A DNA stretch of 38,084 bases from an uncultured Erysipelotrichaceae bacterium (lineage in GTDB: Bacteria; Bacillota_I; Bacilli_A; RFN20; CAG-826), in NCBI GenBank assembly GCA_902803375.1, contig CADCPN010000032.1, forward strand, positions 1 through 38,084. The letters are read 5' to 3'. The translations under genes were made by a program, and so were the position numbers. Below, piece after piece: positions 1 to 7,520 of the stretch (positions within the stretch are counted from its first letter, which is position 1; each line of letters begins with the position of its first letter). The notes beneath the pieces are model-generated. The model ran no database searches and had not been told where the DNA came from. It saw only the letters and a program-made list of their open reading frames with translations.

Positions 1-1353
1 TAGCGGGATAGTGGCGCGAACGATGGCATTGGTGAAGTCGTATCTCTTCTTGGAGATGGCGTCTTGGATATAGCCTTCTTCCGTAGCAACGCCATTGGGG
101 ACGAGCTGAGTGAGGTCGGCGTCGAAAGGATCCTCGCCGAGGATGACTTTGCCATGGCTCGTGATCAGAGCATCATCATATTCGTTCTGGGTGACGTCTT
201 TATGCATGACCTGGATGTTCTCCGGCTCAACGCTAAGCCCGACGGTAACGCCGACTTCATAGGATTTGGTGTCGCGGCAGGAGACTTCGGATTTGTCCAC
301 CTGGACGATGTAGCCATAGTGGACGCCTTGGAAGATCTTGGAGACGATGGTGCCTTTGACTATGCCTTTGCTTTCATCGGTGATGATGACATCTTCCGGA
401 CGGACGACGACATCGACCTTCTCGTTAAGCGGGAAGTCATCGACGCAGGGGAAGGAGGCGCCGATGAAGCGGACCTTCTTCTTGCCGATCATGGTGCCGT
501 TATAGATGTTGGACTCGCCGATGAAGTCGGCGACGAAGGCGTTGACCGGCTCGTTATAGATATCTTCCGGGGTGCCGACCTGCTGGATGACGCCATCCTT
601 CATGACGAGGATGCGGTCAGACATCGTGAGGGCTTCTTCCTGATCGTGGGTGACATAGAAGAAGGTGATGCCTAGCTTCTTATGCATTTCCTTAAGCTCG
701 ATCTGCATGTCCTTCCTCATCTTGTGGTCGAGGGCCGATAGCGGCTCATCTAGAAGCAATACCTTCGGCTCATTGACGATGGCTCTGGCGATGGCGACGC
801 GCTGCTGCTGGCCGCCGGAAAGAGTGGAGACATCGCGGTCTTCCATCTCGTCGAGGTCGACGATCTGAAGGGCGCGGGAAACCTTTTCGTCGATTTCGCG
901 CGGAGAGAGGTGCTTCAGCTTGATCTTCTGCTGTCCGGTCTTCTTGTCGATGACCGGTTTGCCTTTTCTATCGGTAACCTTGACCGGAACCTTCTTCAGC
1001 TTGAGGCCAAAGGCGACGTTATCGTAGACGTCTAGATGCGGGAAAAGGGCATAGTGCTGGAAAACGGTATTGACTGGACGCTTATAGGGCGGGAGCAAGG
1101 AAATATCGGTGCCGTTAAGCAGGATCTTGCCTTTTGTTGGGAGCTCAAAGCCCGCGATCATGCGCAAAGTGGTGGTTTTGCCGCAGCCAGACGGACCAAG
1201 GATGGTGATGAACTCACCCGCTTTGACGTCGAGATCGAAATCGACGACGACGGTGGTGTCGTCGAAGGACTTGCCGACGTGCTGCAAAGAGATGATGGTG
1301 TCGGGGCTGACTTCTCTGTCGCAGGGAATGGACTCTTCCTTCTTTTCTTCCAT
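1..1353 (-). CDS. potA: Spermidine/putrescine ABC transporter ATP-binding protein PotA (partial, C-terminus beyond window)
   Basis: ATPase subunit that powers polyamine import through PotBC/PotD at the membrane. The 451 visible codons show Walker A GPSGCGKT (residues 53-60), Q-loop near Q99, signature LSGGQQQR (178-185), Walker B ending in LLLDEP (199-204), H-loop H236 and a TOBE-like C-terminal region. A Lys-rich insert of about 25-30 residues (roughly 120-149) lies between Q-loop and signature. As I recall, mycoplasma PotA proteins also carry insertions here. The start is an ATG at 1353 with a GGAGG ribosome site about 8 bases upstream. The reading frame is open to base 1, so the protein is already longer than the usual 350-380 residues. 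PotB/C/D would be expected to the left of the window. The family call is firm; the polyamine substrate is inferred from similarity. Confidence 0.9.
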   Translation of the reverse strand, partial: MEEKKEESIPCDREVSPDTIISLQHVGKSFDDTTVVVDFDLDVKAGEFITILGPSGCGKTTTLRMIAGFELPTKGKILLNGTDISLLPPYKRPVNTVFQHYALFPHLDVYDNVAFGLKLKKVPVKVTDRKGKPVIDKKTGQQKIKLKHLSPREIDEKVSRALQIVDLDEMEDRDVSTLSGGQQQRVAIARAIVNEPKVLLLDEPLSALDHKMRKDMQIELKEMHKKLGITFFYVTHDQEEALTMSDRILVMKDGVIQQVGTPEDIYNEPVNAFVADFIGESNIYNGTMIGKKKVRFIGASFPCVDDFPLNEKVDVVVRPEDVIITDESKGIVKGTIVSKIFQGVHYGYIVQVDKSEVSCRDTKSYEVGVTVGLSVEPENIQVMHKDVTQNEYDDALITSHGKVILGEDPFDADLTQLVPNGVATEEGYIQDAISKKRYDFTNAIVRATIPL

Positions 1354-1616
1354 GGAAAATACCTCCGTGTTTCTCAAAAGAAAACAAATTGAGTTTTTCG
1401 TCGCTTTTTAGCCATCAAATAAGCCTAAAAATCAACGGCGAAATCATGAGTTAAAATTAGCCATTTTGCAACTAAAAATGTAGGGGCGTTTTTCTCCATT
1501 TTCCCCCACTCGTTTCAAAAGATAGATTTTTAGGCATTTCTATGAGTAAACCCATTAGATATTCTTCAAAGGAACAAGGTGGGAGCCAAAAGAGTTACCT
1601 CTTTCAAAAATTAAGG

Positions 1617-1622
1617 TAAAAT
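1617..1622 (+). promoter_or_regulatory. -10 element of a leaderless gene
   Basis: TAAAAT ends 7 bases before the ATG at 1630, and no Shine-Dalgarno lies between them. A weak -35 candidate (TTACCT, 1595-1600) sits 16 bases upstream. Confidence 0.6.
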
Positions 1623-1629
1623 AGCGCTT

Positions 1630-2814
1630 ATGAAATTGAAGAAGCTTCTCCTATTAAACCCCCTCGTCCTAAGTCCCTTATTGGCTAGCTGCGGCCAAAG
1701 CAGTGCCCCAAGACGCGTGAATATCGAATTCGGCACCATGATCGGCATGGATGAAAAGGCGGAAGGCAACTCTCACCTCACTCGTCTTTGCCAAAGCGAA
1801 CTCGCTTCTTTCGTCGCGGCGAAGAAAAACTTCATCCTCCTCGTCCATAACTCGATGCAAGACACCTGCACCTGCTATACCGAGTGGCACGACAACATCC
1901 TCGTCCCCTATATCAAAAAGCATAACCTTCTCGTCTATGTCATCGATCTATCAGAGCTTAAGAAGGATGGCGTCGATAACTATGGCTTGAAGCTATTCGA
2001 ATCCAGCGAAACCCTTGGCATCTTCTCTGATGGAAAGCTTATCCATCAGGAGAATAACTCCAACGAAAAAAACGCATGGGTCACCTCCATTGATGAATTC
2101 AGCGCCTGGATGGATCTGCGCATCAAAGCCCCGCAGATGTTCTATGTGAACATCGATCAGCTTAATGGCATGTACCAGTCCAACAAGGAATTCACGATCT
2201 ACTTCTCTCGCTCTTCGTGCTCAGATTGCGCCTTCTTCGAATCCAATGACCTTAAAGAATACCTTTCTTCCCATGATGGGCTAGAGGCTTCCTATGTTCT
2301 CGATTGCGATGTGCTCGGCATCCGCGGCTATGAAGAAGATGGCACCGTTTATTGGCCTTCTAATAGCATAAGCGCAAGCGAAGGGCAAAAGAAAGCCGCC
2401 GAACAATGGGCGAACTTCAAAGTCGAATATGGCCTTGCTTGGTCTGAAACCAATGCTTCTGGCTACTCCACCGGCATGGTCCCGACCCTCCTTCACATCA
2501 ACCCGGAAGGAAACGGCAAGAAAACGGGCGATGTCATCGACGCCGCCTTAACCGTCTATAACGACACGATCGATGAGGAAACCCTCACCATCGCCGATAG
2601 CTATTTCACGCAGGAAAGGCTAGCGGAGGCCGAGAGCACCTACTTCACTTATCTCAGCGATTCCCCTATCGCGAGGGCGAATAAAATCGTTAAAGGCCAG
2701 AAGGTAGAGCCGCAAGGGGAAAGAACCAAATCCGAATGGCGGCATCAGGAACAGCAGAAATGGCATAAGCCAATCGCGAGCGCCTTCCTTGATTGGACCA
2801 TTGCGAATAAGTAA
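1630..2814 (+). CDS. Lipoprotein with two thioredoxin-like domains
   Basis: Predicted surface lipoprotein: a Lys-rich N-terminus, a hydrophobic stretch and the lipobox LLASC (lipidated Cys21). Two thioredoxin-fold-like segments follow. The first (about 50-165) contains C80-T-C82 where the active site would be. The second (about 168-310) contains a true CxxC, C197-S-D-C200, and the later segment MVPTLL resembles the cis-Pro loop of thioredoxins. A likely role is thiol-disulfide exchange outside the cell, but no substrate can be named. The last 80 residues are charged and unassigned. The gene stands alone, between divergent potA and a convergent transporter. The start is the ATG after a closely spaced -10 box. 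The tandem architecture is read by eye, not by profile search. Confidence 0.65.
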   Translation: MKLKKLLLLNPLVLSPLLASCGQSSAPRRVNIEFGTMIGMDEKAEGNSHLTRLCQSELASFVAAKKNFILLVHNSMQDTCTCYTEWHDNILVPYIKKHNLLVYVIDLSELKKDGVDNYGLKLFESSETLGIFSDGKLIHQENNSNEKNAWVTSIDEFSAWMDLRIKAPQMFYVNIDQLNGMYQSNKEFTIYFSRSSCSDCAFFESNDLKEYLSSHDGLEASYVLDCDVLGIRGYEEDGTVYWPSNSISASEGQKKAAEQWANFKVEYGLAWSETNASGYSTGMVPTLLHINPEGNGKKTGDVIDAALTVYNDTIDEETLTIADSYFTQERLAEAESTYFTYLSDSPIARANKIVKGQKVEPQGERTKSEWRHQEQQKWHKPIASAFLDWTIANK

Positions 2815-2863
2815 ATCCCATAGGCAATGAGCTTTGTGGTTCTTTGCCTTTTCTACTCCGAAA

Positions 2864-2883
2864 TTATCCACGATTGTGGATAT
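2864..2883. promoter_or_regulatory. Inverted pair of DnaA-box-like sequences
   Basis: TTATCCACG (2864-2872) faces TGTGGATAT (2875-2883). Each is one mismatch from the DnaA consensus TTATCCACA. The two arms also form a small hairpin with a GATT loop, so this may only be part of a 3' end. Confidence 0.35.
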
Positions 2884-2943
2884 CCCTTCCTCGCATCGCT
2901 AGAGCGATAAAAAGCGAAGGGGTGTATTTGTTTTCGCATCAAA

Positions 2944-2971
2944 AAAGGCCGAGGTTCGTCGGCCTTTCCTA
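2944..2971. terminator. Bidirectional terminator between convergent genes
   Basis: A 9-bp stem AAAGGCCGA/TCGGCCTTT with a 6-base loop is flanked by A-runs on the left and T-rich sequence on the right. It can end the lipoprotein transcript (+) and the sugar symporter transcript (-). Confidence 0.85.
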
Positions 2972-2977
2972 GGTGTT

Positions 2978-4753
2978 TCAGTTAGATTCTTTTTGGCGTT
3001 GCTTCTGTTCGGGAATCTCTTCTTTCATAGCAGCTTCTACCACAGGTTGCTTTTCCTGCAAGGCATCCGCGATGGCGGCTTTCTTCTCGTTTTCCTTGTG
3101 GCGCTGCTCAAGGACCAAGGCGATCTCCTTCTCCTTTTCCTCATCGATCTTATAGCCAAGATGAAGGATGAGATAGAGGGCGAGCATGGAAGCCACGACG
3201 ATGCCGACGGCGATGATGCCATAGACGACAAGTTGCCATCTTTCGACGCCGACGCCGGCATTATAGATAGCCGTATTCCTATCGGCGGCCGCCTCAGAGA
3301 TGACGGATTGGGAGGTGCCAGGAGTATTGGCGATGGAATTATAGGTGCCTTCCGCGGAGGAGACGGCGGAGAAATAGCCTGAGACCCCAGCGATGGCGAA
3401 GATCATGTACTGGAAGGCGCGCAGGAGGGCGCTGCTAAGCTTTACGTCCAGAGGGCGCCAAGCGAAGGCAACGGATTCCTTCCTTTCGCCATATTCATAC
3501 TCGCCATAGTCGATGGCGTTCTGGAACATGACGAGGATGATCATGTAGATGAAGCCTTCGGTGAAGAAGAATATGAGGGGGAATAGATAATATAGGATCA
3601 TCGTTCCGCCGAAGCTCCAGGCCAAGCCTTTGCCCATATCGTCGATGAAATGGGTGGCGCCGATATAGGGGGTCGGGTCGTTATAGGCCAGCGGATGCTC
3701 ACCAAAGACGGGGAAGCAAAATAGGAAAAATCCAGCATAGGCCAGAAAGCCGATGATGGACATGACGGTGAGAAGCTTTTGCTTGGAGAACTTCTTGGCT
3801 AACGTCGGGTATAGCGCCTGCGCGCCGACGTTGCCTGCGACGTACATCACGGAGATCAGCGTCGCGCAGAGGCCGCCCTGCCAAGAGCCATAGCCGAGGT
3901 TAAGGTAGAAGTAATATAGGCCAATGCCGCCGGTTAAGACGCCAGAGGCCAGATAGAACAAGAACATAGAGATGACGGCAAGGCGGAGCTGCTTGTTCTT
4001 GCCAACGATCTTGAAGAGGTCAAGGAAGTGGGATTGCTCGGAGATCTCCTCCTGCTTGATGTCCCTTTTTCTTTCCTGGCAGAAGAAATAGATGGCGGCT
4101 TGGCCGAGTAAGAACAAGATGGAGCAGACGATGGAGATGATGGCATATACTTCGCCAGCGCCTTTGCCTCCTTCTCCTGCAAACATCGAAGGGAGCAAGA
4201 AGCAGATGCCGGTCATCAAGAAGCCGCCGATGCTAGCGGCGATAGTGACCCTAGAGGTGAGGGAAGCGCGTTCATGCTCATCGCTAGTAAGGGAAGGGAG
4301 CATCGACCAGTAACCGACGTCATTCATCGTGAAGAAGAGGTCCCAAAGGAAATAGAAGGCGATCATGGTGCCGACAAATCCCCAGCCATCTCCTCCTGGG
4401 CGGAGGCAGAACATCAAGGTGACGACGATCGCATTGCCGATGGCGCCGATGAGAATCCAGGGTTTGAACTTGCCGGTTTTGAAATGGCACTTCTCAATGA
4501 TGAAGCCCATGATCGGGTCATTGATGCCATCCCAGACTAGGGCGATCATCATCGCGATGGTGATGACGCCATATTGGGCGGTATAGGTATCCGGGTCGCT
4601 GGATAAGACGCCGGTGGTCATCGCGTAAGTCAGCAAGAATGAGCCAACTAGCGCATAGCAGGCATCGCGAAAAATGCCAGAGAAGGGATAAAGGAACTTC
4701 GTTAGGCGCGGAACCTTATTCCCCTCGAAAGTAGAATTCACCTTATTTCTCAT
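2978..4753 (-). CDS. GPH-family (MFS_2) sugar/glycoside:cation symporter
   Basis: Membrane transporter of the glycoside-pentoside-hexuronide family, which couples uptake of sugars, glycosides or hexuronides to H+ or Na+. About 12 hydrophobic segments are visible. The family signature NDPIMGFIIEK, followed by GKFKPWI, lies near residues 78-95, and a second conserved block starts at DVGYWSMLPSL (about 145). At 591 residues it is longer than usual (450-500) because of a charged, Lys/Glu-rich cytosolic tail of about 70 residues. The start has GGAGAG 5-10 bases upstream of the ATG. A cre/LacI-type operator lies about 70 bases upstream, which suggests control by carbon source. The substrate is unknown. 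A pectinesterase encoded elsewhere in the window makes uronides a possibility, not a conclusion. Confidence 0.85.
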   Translation of the reverse strand: MRNKVNSTFEGNKVPRLTKFLYPFSGIFRDACYALVGSFLLTYAMTTGVLSSDPDTYTAQYGVITIAMMIALVWDGINDPIMGFIIEKCHFKTGKFKPWILIGAIGNAIVVTLMFCLRPGGDGWGFVGTMIAFYFLWDLFFTMNDVGYWSMLPSLTSDEHERASLTSRVTIAASIGGFLMTGICFLLPSMFAGEGGKGAGEVYAIISIVCSILFLLGQAAIYFFCQERKRDIKQEEISEQSHFLDLFKIVGKNKQLRLAVISMFLFYLASGVLTGGIGLYYFYLNLGYGSWQGGLCATLISVMYVAGNVGAQALYPTLAKKFSKQKLLTVMSIIGFLAYAGFFLFCFPVFGEHPLAYNDPTPYIGATHFIDDMGKGLAWSFGGTMILYYLFPLIFFFTEGFIYMIILVMFQNAIDYGEYEYGERKESVAFAWRPLDVKLSSALLRAFQYMIFAIAGVSGYFSAVSSAEGTYNSIANTPGTSQSVISEAAADRNTAIYNAGVGVERWQLVVYGIIAVGIVVASMLALYLILHLGYKIDEEKEKEIALVLEQRHKENEKKAAIADALQEKQPVVEAAMKEEIPEQKQRQKESN

Positions 4754-4822
4754 GAATCTCTCCTATTGTTGAGTGAGCAGACGCTCCATCGACGTTTATG
4801 CTAACCCCGATAAAAGCAAAAT

Positions 4823-4834
4823 GAAAGCGCTTTC
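4823..4834. promoter_or_regulatory. LacI/CcpA-type operator (cre-like palindrome)
   Basis: GAAAGCGCTTTC is a perfect 12-base palindrome, and the surrounding sequence fits the cre consensus WTGNAANCGNWNNCW at 14 of 15 positions. It lies about 70 bases upstream of the sugar symporter ATG and overlaps its probable -35 region, so repression by a LacI-family protein or CcpA is likely. Confidence 0.65.
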
Positions 4835-4951
4835 CATTGAAAAAAATAGGAGGGGCATGCCTTTTTGTTCGTCCGCTAAAAAATTCAAAATGGCGATGGC
4901 GCGCCACGAAAGTTGCCCGTTCGATTTCGTAAAAATTGCATAGCAATAATG

Positions 4952-4979
4952 TTTCACATTTTCGCTTATTGGTTAGAAT
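4952..4979 (+). promoter_or_regulatory. Probable pepT promoter
   Basis: TTTCAC and TAGAAT are separated by 16 bases. TAGAAT lies 36 bases before the pepT ATG, leaving room for the AGGAAGG ribosome site. Confidence 0.5.
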
Positions 4980-5015
4980 AGCGAGGTACCTAATTTAGGA
5001 AGGATTATTACCACA

Positions 5016-6215
5016 ATGGAAAAAGCAATTGAGCGTTTCCTCGATTACGTCAAAATCGACACCCAATCCGATGACACCTCTGACTCAATCCCAAGCCAAG
5101 ATAAGGAGCTTAACCTCTCCAGAAAGCTCCTCGCCGATCTCAAGGAGATGGGTATCGTTGCCTATCTTGACGAATTCGGAATCGTCTATGGCAAGCTGCA
5201 AGGCGAAGAGGGCCTCGACCCAATCGGCCTCAACGCCCACGTCGACACCGCCCTTGAAATCAGCGGAGCCAACGTCAAGCCGCAGTATATCTCCAACTAC
5301 GATGGCGGCTATATCAAGCTTAACGACGCCTACAAAATGTCCCCAGTCGAATTCCCGACCCTAGGCGCCCACATCGGCGATGACCTTATCGTCACCAGCG
5401 GCGACACCCTTCTAGGGGCCGATGACAAAGCCGGCATCGCCATCATCATGGCCGTCCTCGATCACTACGCCTCCCACCCGGAAGAAAAGCACCACACCAT
5501 CTGCTTCTGCTTCACTCCCGATGAGGAAATCGGGCGTGGCCCGGATCACTTCGACGCCAAGAAGTTCGGCGCCAAATACGCCTACACCATCGATGGCGGC
5601 ATCTATAACGAAATCGCCATCGAAACCTTCAACGCCGCCCATGCCGACATAAAGATCGAAGGCGTCTCCATCCACCCGGGAGAAGCCAAAGGCAAGCTGG
5701 TCAACGCCTCTAACGTCGCCATGGTCTTCGACTCTTATCTTCCCCCAAAGAAGCGTCCGCAGTTCACCGAAGGCCACGAGGGCTTCAACCACCTCGTCGA
5801 GATTTCCGGTGGCGTCGATAACGCGCACATGCATTACATCATCCGCAACCATGACCGCGCTTTGCTTAATGAGCAGAAGAAAGAATTCGAAATCGCCAGG
5901 GAGAAGACCCTCAAGGACTTCCCGACCGCGAAGATCGAGCTCTCCATCGGCGATGATTACCGCAACATGAAGGAAATCCTCGATGAGCAGCCTTCTGCCG
6001 TCTTGACCGCGAAGAAAGCCTTCGCCGAGCTTGGCATCACCCCAGAATTCAATCCGATCCGCGGCGGCACCGATGGCGCCACTTTCTCCTTCAAGGGCTG
6101 CCCGACCCCAAACCTTGGCACCGGCTCCTATAACCACCATGGCCGCTTCGAATATCTCTCCATCAAGGAATTTTTGACCATGATCGAGATCGTAAAGCAG
6201 ATCATGAAGGCTTAA
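5016..6215 (+). CDS. pepT: Peptidase T (tripeptide aminopeptidase, M20B)
   Basis: Cytosolic dizinc aminopeptidase that removes the N-terminal residue from tripeptides. The 399-residue length matches the family (about 408). Metal and catalytic positions are visible: HVDT (H75, D77), GADDKAG (D138 bridging), DEE (D171-E173, catalytic and metal Glu) and the C-terminal His in SYNHHGRFE. The start ATG has AGGAAGG about 11 bases upstream. The gene is monocistronic, with its own promoter and terminator. Together with the pyroglutamyl peptidase and the amino acid transporter in this window, it fits a peptide- and amino-acid-scavenging lifestyle. Confidence 0.95.
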   Translation: MEKAIERFLDYVKIDTQSDDTSDSIPSQDKELNLSRKLLADLKEMGIVAYLDEFGIVYGKLQGEEGLDPIGLNAHVDTALEISGANVKPQYISNYDGGYIKLNDAYKMSPVEFPTLGAHIGDDLIVTSGDTLLGADDKAGIAIIMAVLDHYASHPEEKHHTICFCFTPDEEIGRGPDHFDAKKFGAKYAYTIDGGIYNEIAIETFNAAHADIKIEGVSIHPGEAKGKLVNASNVAMVFDSYLPPKKRPQFTEGHEGFNHLVEISGGVDNAHMHYIIRNHDRALLNEQKKEFEIAREKTLKDFPTAKIELSIGDDYRNMKEILDEQPSAVLTAKKAFAELGITPEFNPIRGGTDGATFSFKGCPTPNLGTGSYNHHGRFEYLSIKEFLTMIEIVKQIMKA

Positions 6216-6241
6216 TTAAGGCAGCAAAAGGAAAAACTTTC

Positions 6242-6276
6242 AGGCGTTCTTCTTAAAAGAAGGCGCCTTTTGTTTT
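6242..6276 (+). terminator. pepT terminator
   Basis: Stem AGGCG..CTTCTT pairs with AAGAAG..CGCCT across a 2-base loop and one small internal loop, followed by TTTTGTTTT. Confidence 0.85.
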
Positions 6277-6296
6277 GGAAAAGAAGCAAAAATCCT

Positions 6297-6324
6297 TTGA
6301 CAAAAACTGTAGCAGCCTTAGATT
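6297..6324 (+). promoter_or_regulatory. Promoter of the Tyr-attenuated ABC transporter operon
   Basis: Perfect -35 TTGACA (6297-6302), 16-base spacer, -10 TAGATT (6319-6324). It reads into the leader peptide at 6351. Confidence 0.75.
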
Positions 6325-6350
6325 TATGCCATCCAAAGGAGGAGAAACGT

Positions 6351-6434
6351 ATGCCAGATTCGATTGTCGTAACTGCCACTAAGTCCTTCTGCGGATTCTA
6401 TTATTACTATTACGGACTGGACATCGTTTCCTGA
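6351..6434 (+). CDS. Tyrosine-rich leader peptide (27 aa)
   Basis: Short ORF with its own strong ribosome site (AAAGGAGGAG, 6335-6344) and an ATG 6 bases later, ending in TGA. It contains FCGFYYYYYG: five consecutive Tyr codons (TAT TAT TAC TAT TAC, residues 17-21) preceded by two Phe in the same stretch. It lies between a promoter and an intrinsic terminator that precedes an ABC transporter operon. This is the classic layout of a ribosome-stalling leader: scarcity of charged tRNA-Tyr would hold the ribosome on the Tyr codons and change downstream RNA folding. The peptide itself probably has no other function. The coding call is strong because of the Shine-Dalgarno and the codon run; the regulatory role is inferred. 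Confidence 0.8.
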   Translation: MPDSIVVTATKSFCGFYYYYYGLDIVS

Positions 6435-6448
6435 CCTTTCGTAATAGT

Positions 6449-6530
6449 TCGGTGGGAAGCGAAATATCGCTAACACCGACAGAAAGAATGAATCTTCCAG
6501 CCAGGTGTTCGCCACCTGGCTTTTGTTTTA
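6449..6530 (+). promoter_or_regulatory. Transcription attenuator (competing hairpins plus terminator)
   Basis: Three alternative pairings are visible. A protector hairpin is closed by TCGGTG (6449-6454) with CACCGA (6474-6479), with AGCGA/TCGCT inside. An antiterminator can form between GGTGGGAAG (6451-6459) and CTTCCAGCC (6494-6502), 8 of 9 positions pairing. The terminator is AGCCAGGTG (6499-6507) with CACCTGGCT (6513-6521), followed by TTTGTTTT. The antiterminator consumes both the protector's 5' arm and the foot of the terminator, so the structures are mutually exclusive. The aggagg ribosome site of the first structural gene begins immediately after the T-run. How a stalled ribosome would disrupt the protector hairpin is not fully resolved by eye. 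Confidence 0.7.
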
Positions 6531-6545
6531 GGAGGAAAAAACATC

Positions 6546-7514
6546 ATGAAAAACAAAGCTCTTTGCCTATGGCCTTGCGCCTTTGCCCTTGCGCTGCTCG
6601 CTTCTTGCGGCAATAGCGAATCCAAAACCCAAGTCGGCATTCTTCAGTTCGGCAGCTTCCAAGCTCTAGAAGAAGCCAAAAGAGGATTCGTCGAAACCTT
6701 AAACGCCTCTATCTTCAAAGATAAGGTTGAGATTGATGTGCAGAACCCGGAGTCTGATAGCGCGACCAACGCATCCATGGCCTCAACGCTTGCCTCAAAG
6801 TCAGACCTCGTCTTCGGCATCGCCACCCCTAGCGCCGTCGCCTTAAAGACCGCGGTCGATAGCTTTGGCTCCAATATCCCGGTCCTTTTCTCCGCGGTCA
6901 CCAATCCCGTTGGCGCAAACCTCGTGAATAGCCTTGAAAGCAGCGGCAATAACGTCACGGGCGTCACCGATTTAGGCGATATCGCTAAAGGGCTAAGCAT
7001 CCTAGAGCAATTCAACGTCGATAACGTCGTCTCCTTCTTCACATCCACCGAGACCAATAGCGTCTACCAGGCTTCGATCGCCGAAAAGTGGATGGATGCC
7101 AAAGGATGGGAGCATTCCAGGAAGACCATCACTAGCGCCTCAGAGATCTCTCTCGCTCTTGCCTCTATCCCCGGCTCTGTCGATGCCGTCTTCCTCCCTA
7201 CCGACGACACGATTGCCAATTCCATTGCAATGGTCAAGGCGGCAAATGAATCAAGAGCCAACCCGCTAGTCATCTTTGGCTGCGACGTTGGCATGATTGG
7301 TGGCGTCACCTTCGCCCTTGGCGTCGACTACTTCGAATGCGGCGTCCAGGCTGGCAAGCAGGCCATAGAGATCCTTAATGGAAAAAAGCCGTCGGAGATC
7401 GCCGTGGAGAGTTGCGACAAAAGCGCAATCAGCATCAATAAGACCGGAGCCGAATCCTTGGGCATCGCCATTCCAGAGTCGATATTAGCAATCGAAGGCG
7501 CGGAGATTCAATAA
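6546..7514 (+). CDS. ABC transporter substrate-binding lipoprotein (TrpX/ABC_sub_bind family)
   Basis: Membrane-anchored binding protein of the PF04392 type (TrpX-like), which captures the substrate for the adjacent permease. The signal peptide ends at the lipobox LLASC (Cys21). Mature domains follow the usual two-lobed fold: VGILQFGSFQALEEAKRG at the start, LVFGIATPSAVALK near 95, VPVLFSAVTNP-like (here IPVLFSAVTNP) near 115, and VDAVFLPTDDTIANS near 220. Length 322 is typical. It has a strong aggagg ribosome site. It is followed after 6 bases by the permease. The Tyr-codon leader upstream suggests tyrosine or a related aromatic compound as substrate. TrpX homologues in streptococci are linked to tryptophan, so I leave the gene symbol empty. 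Confidence 0.85.
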   Translation: MKNKALCLWPCAFALALLASCGNSESKTQVGILQFGSFQALEEAKRGFVETLNASIFKDKVEIDVQNPESDSATNASMASTLASKSDLVFGIATPSAVALKTAVDSFGSNIPVLFSAVTNPVGANLVNSLESSGNNVTGVTDLGDIAKGLSILEQFNVDNVVSFFTSTETNSVYQASIAEKWMDAKGWEHSRKTITSASEISLALASIPGSVDAVFLPTDDTIANSIAMVKAANESRANPLVIFGCDVGMIGGVTFALGVDYFECGVQAGKQAIEILNGKKPSEIAVESCDKSAISINKTGAESLGIAIPESILAIEGAEIQ

Positions 7515-7520
7515 ACGATT

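Noticed and set aside
64-675. Plus-strand ORF of 203 codons
   Set aside because: Antisense of potA; its sequence is the Asp/Val-rich shadow typical of the opposite strand of a real gene.
5412-6140. Minus-strand ORF of 242 codons
   Set aside because: Lies wholly within pepT, whose catalytic motifs are intact; no promoter or ribosome site.
6435-6545. T-box riboswitch before the ABC transporter
   Set aside because: No AGGGTGGNACCGCG-type T-box sequence or specifier stem; a translated Tyr-rich ORF explains the leader better.
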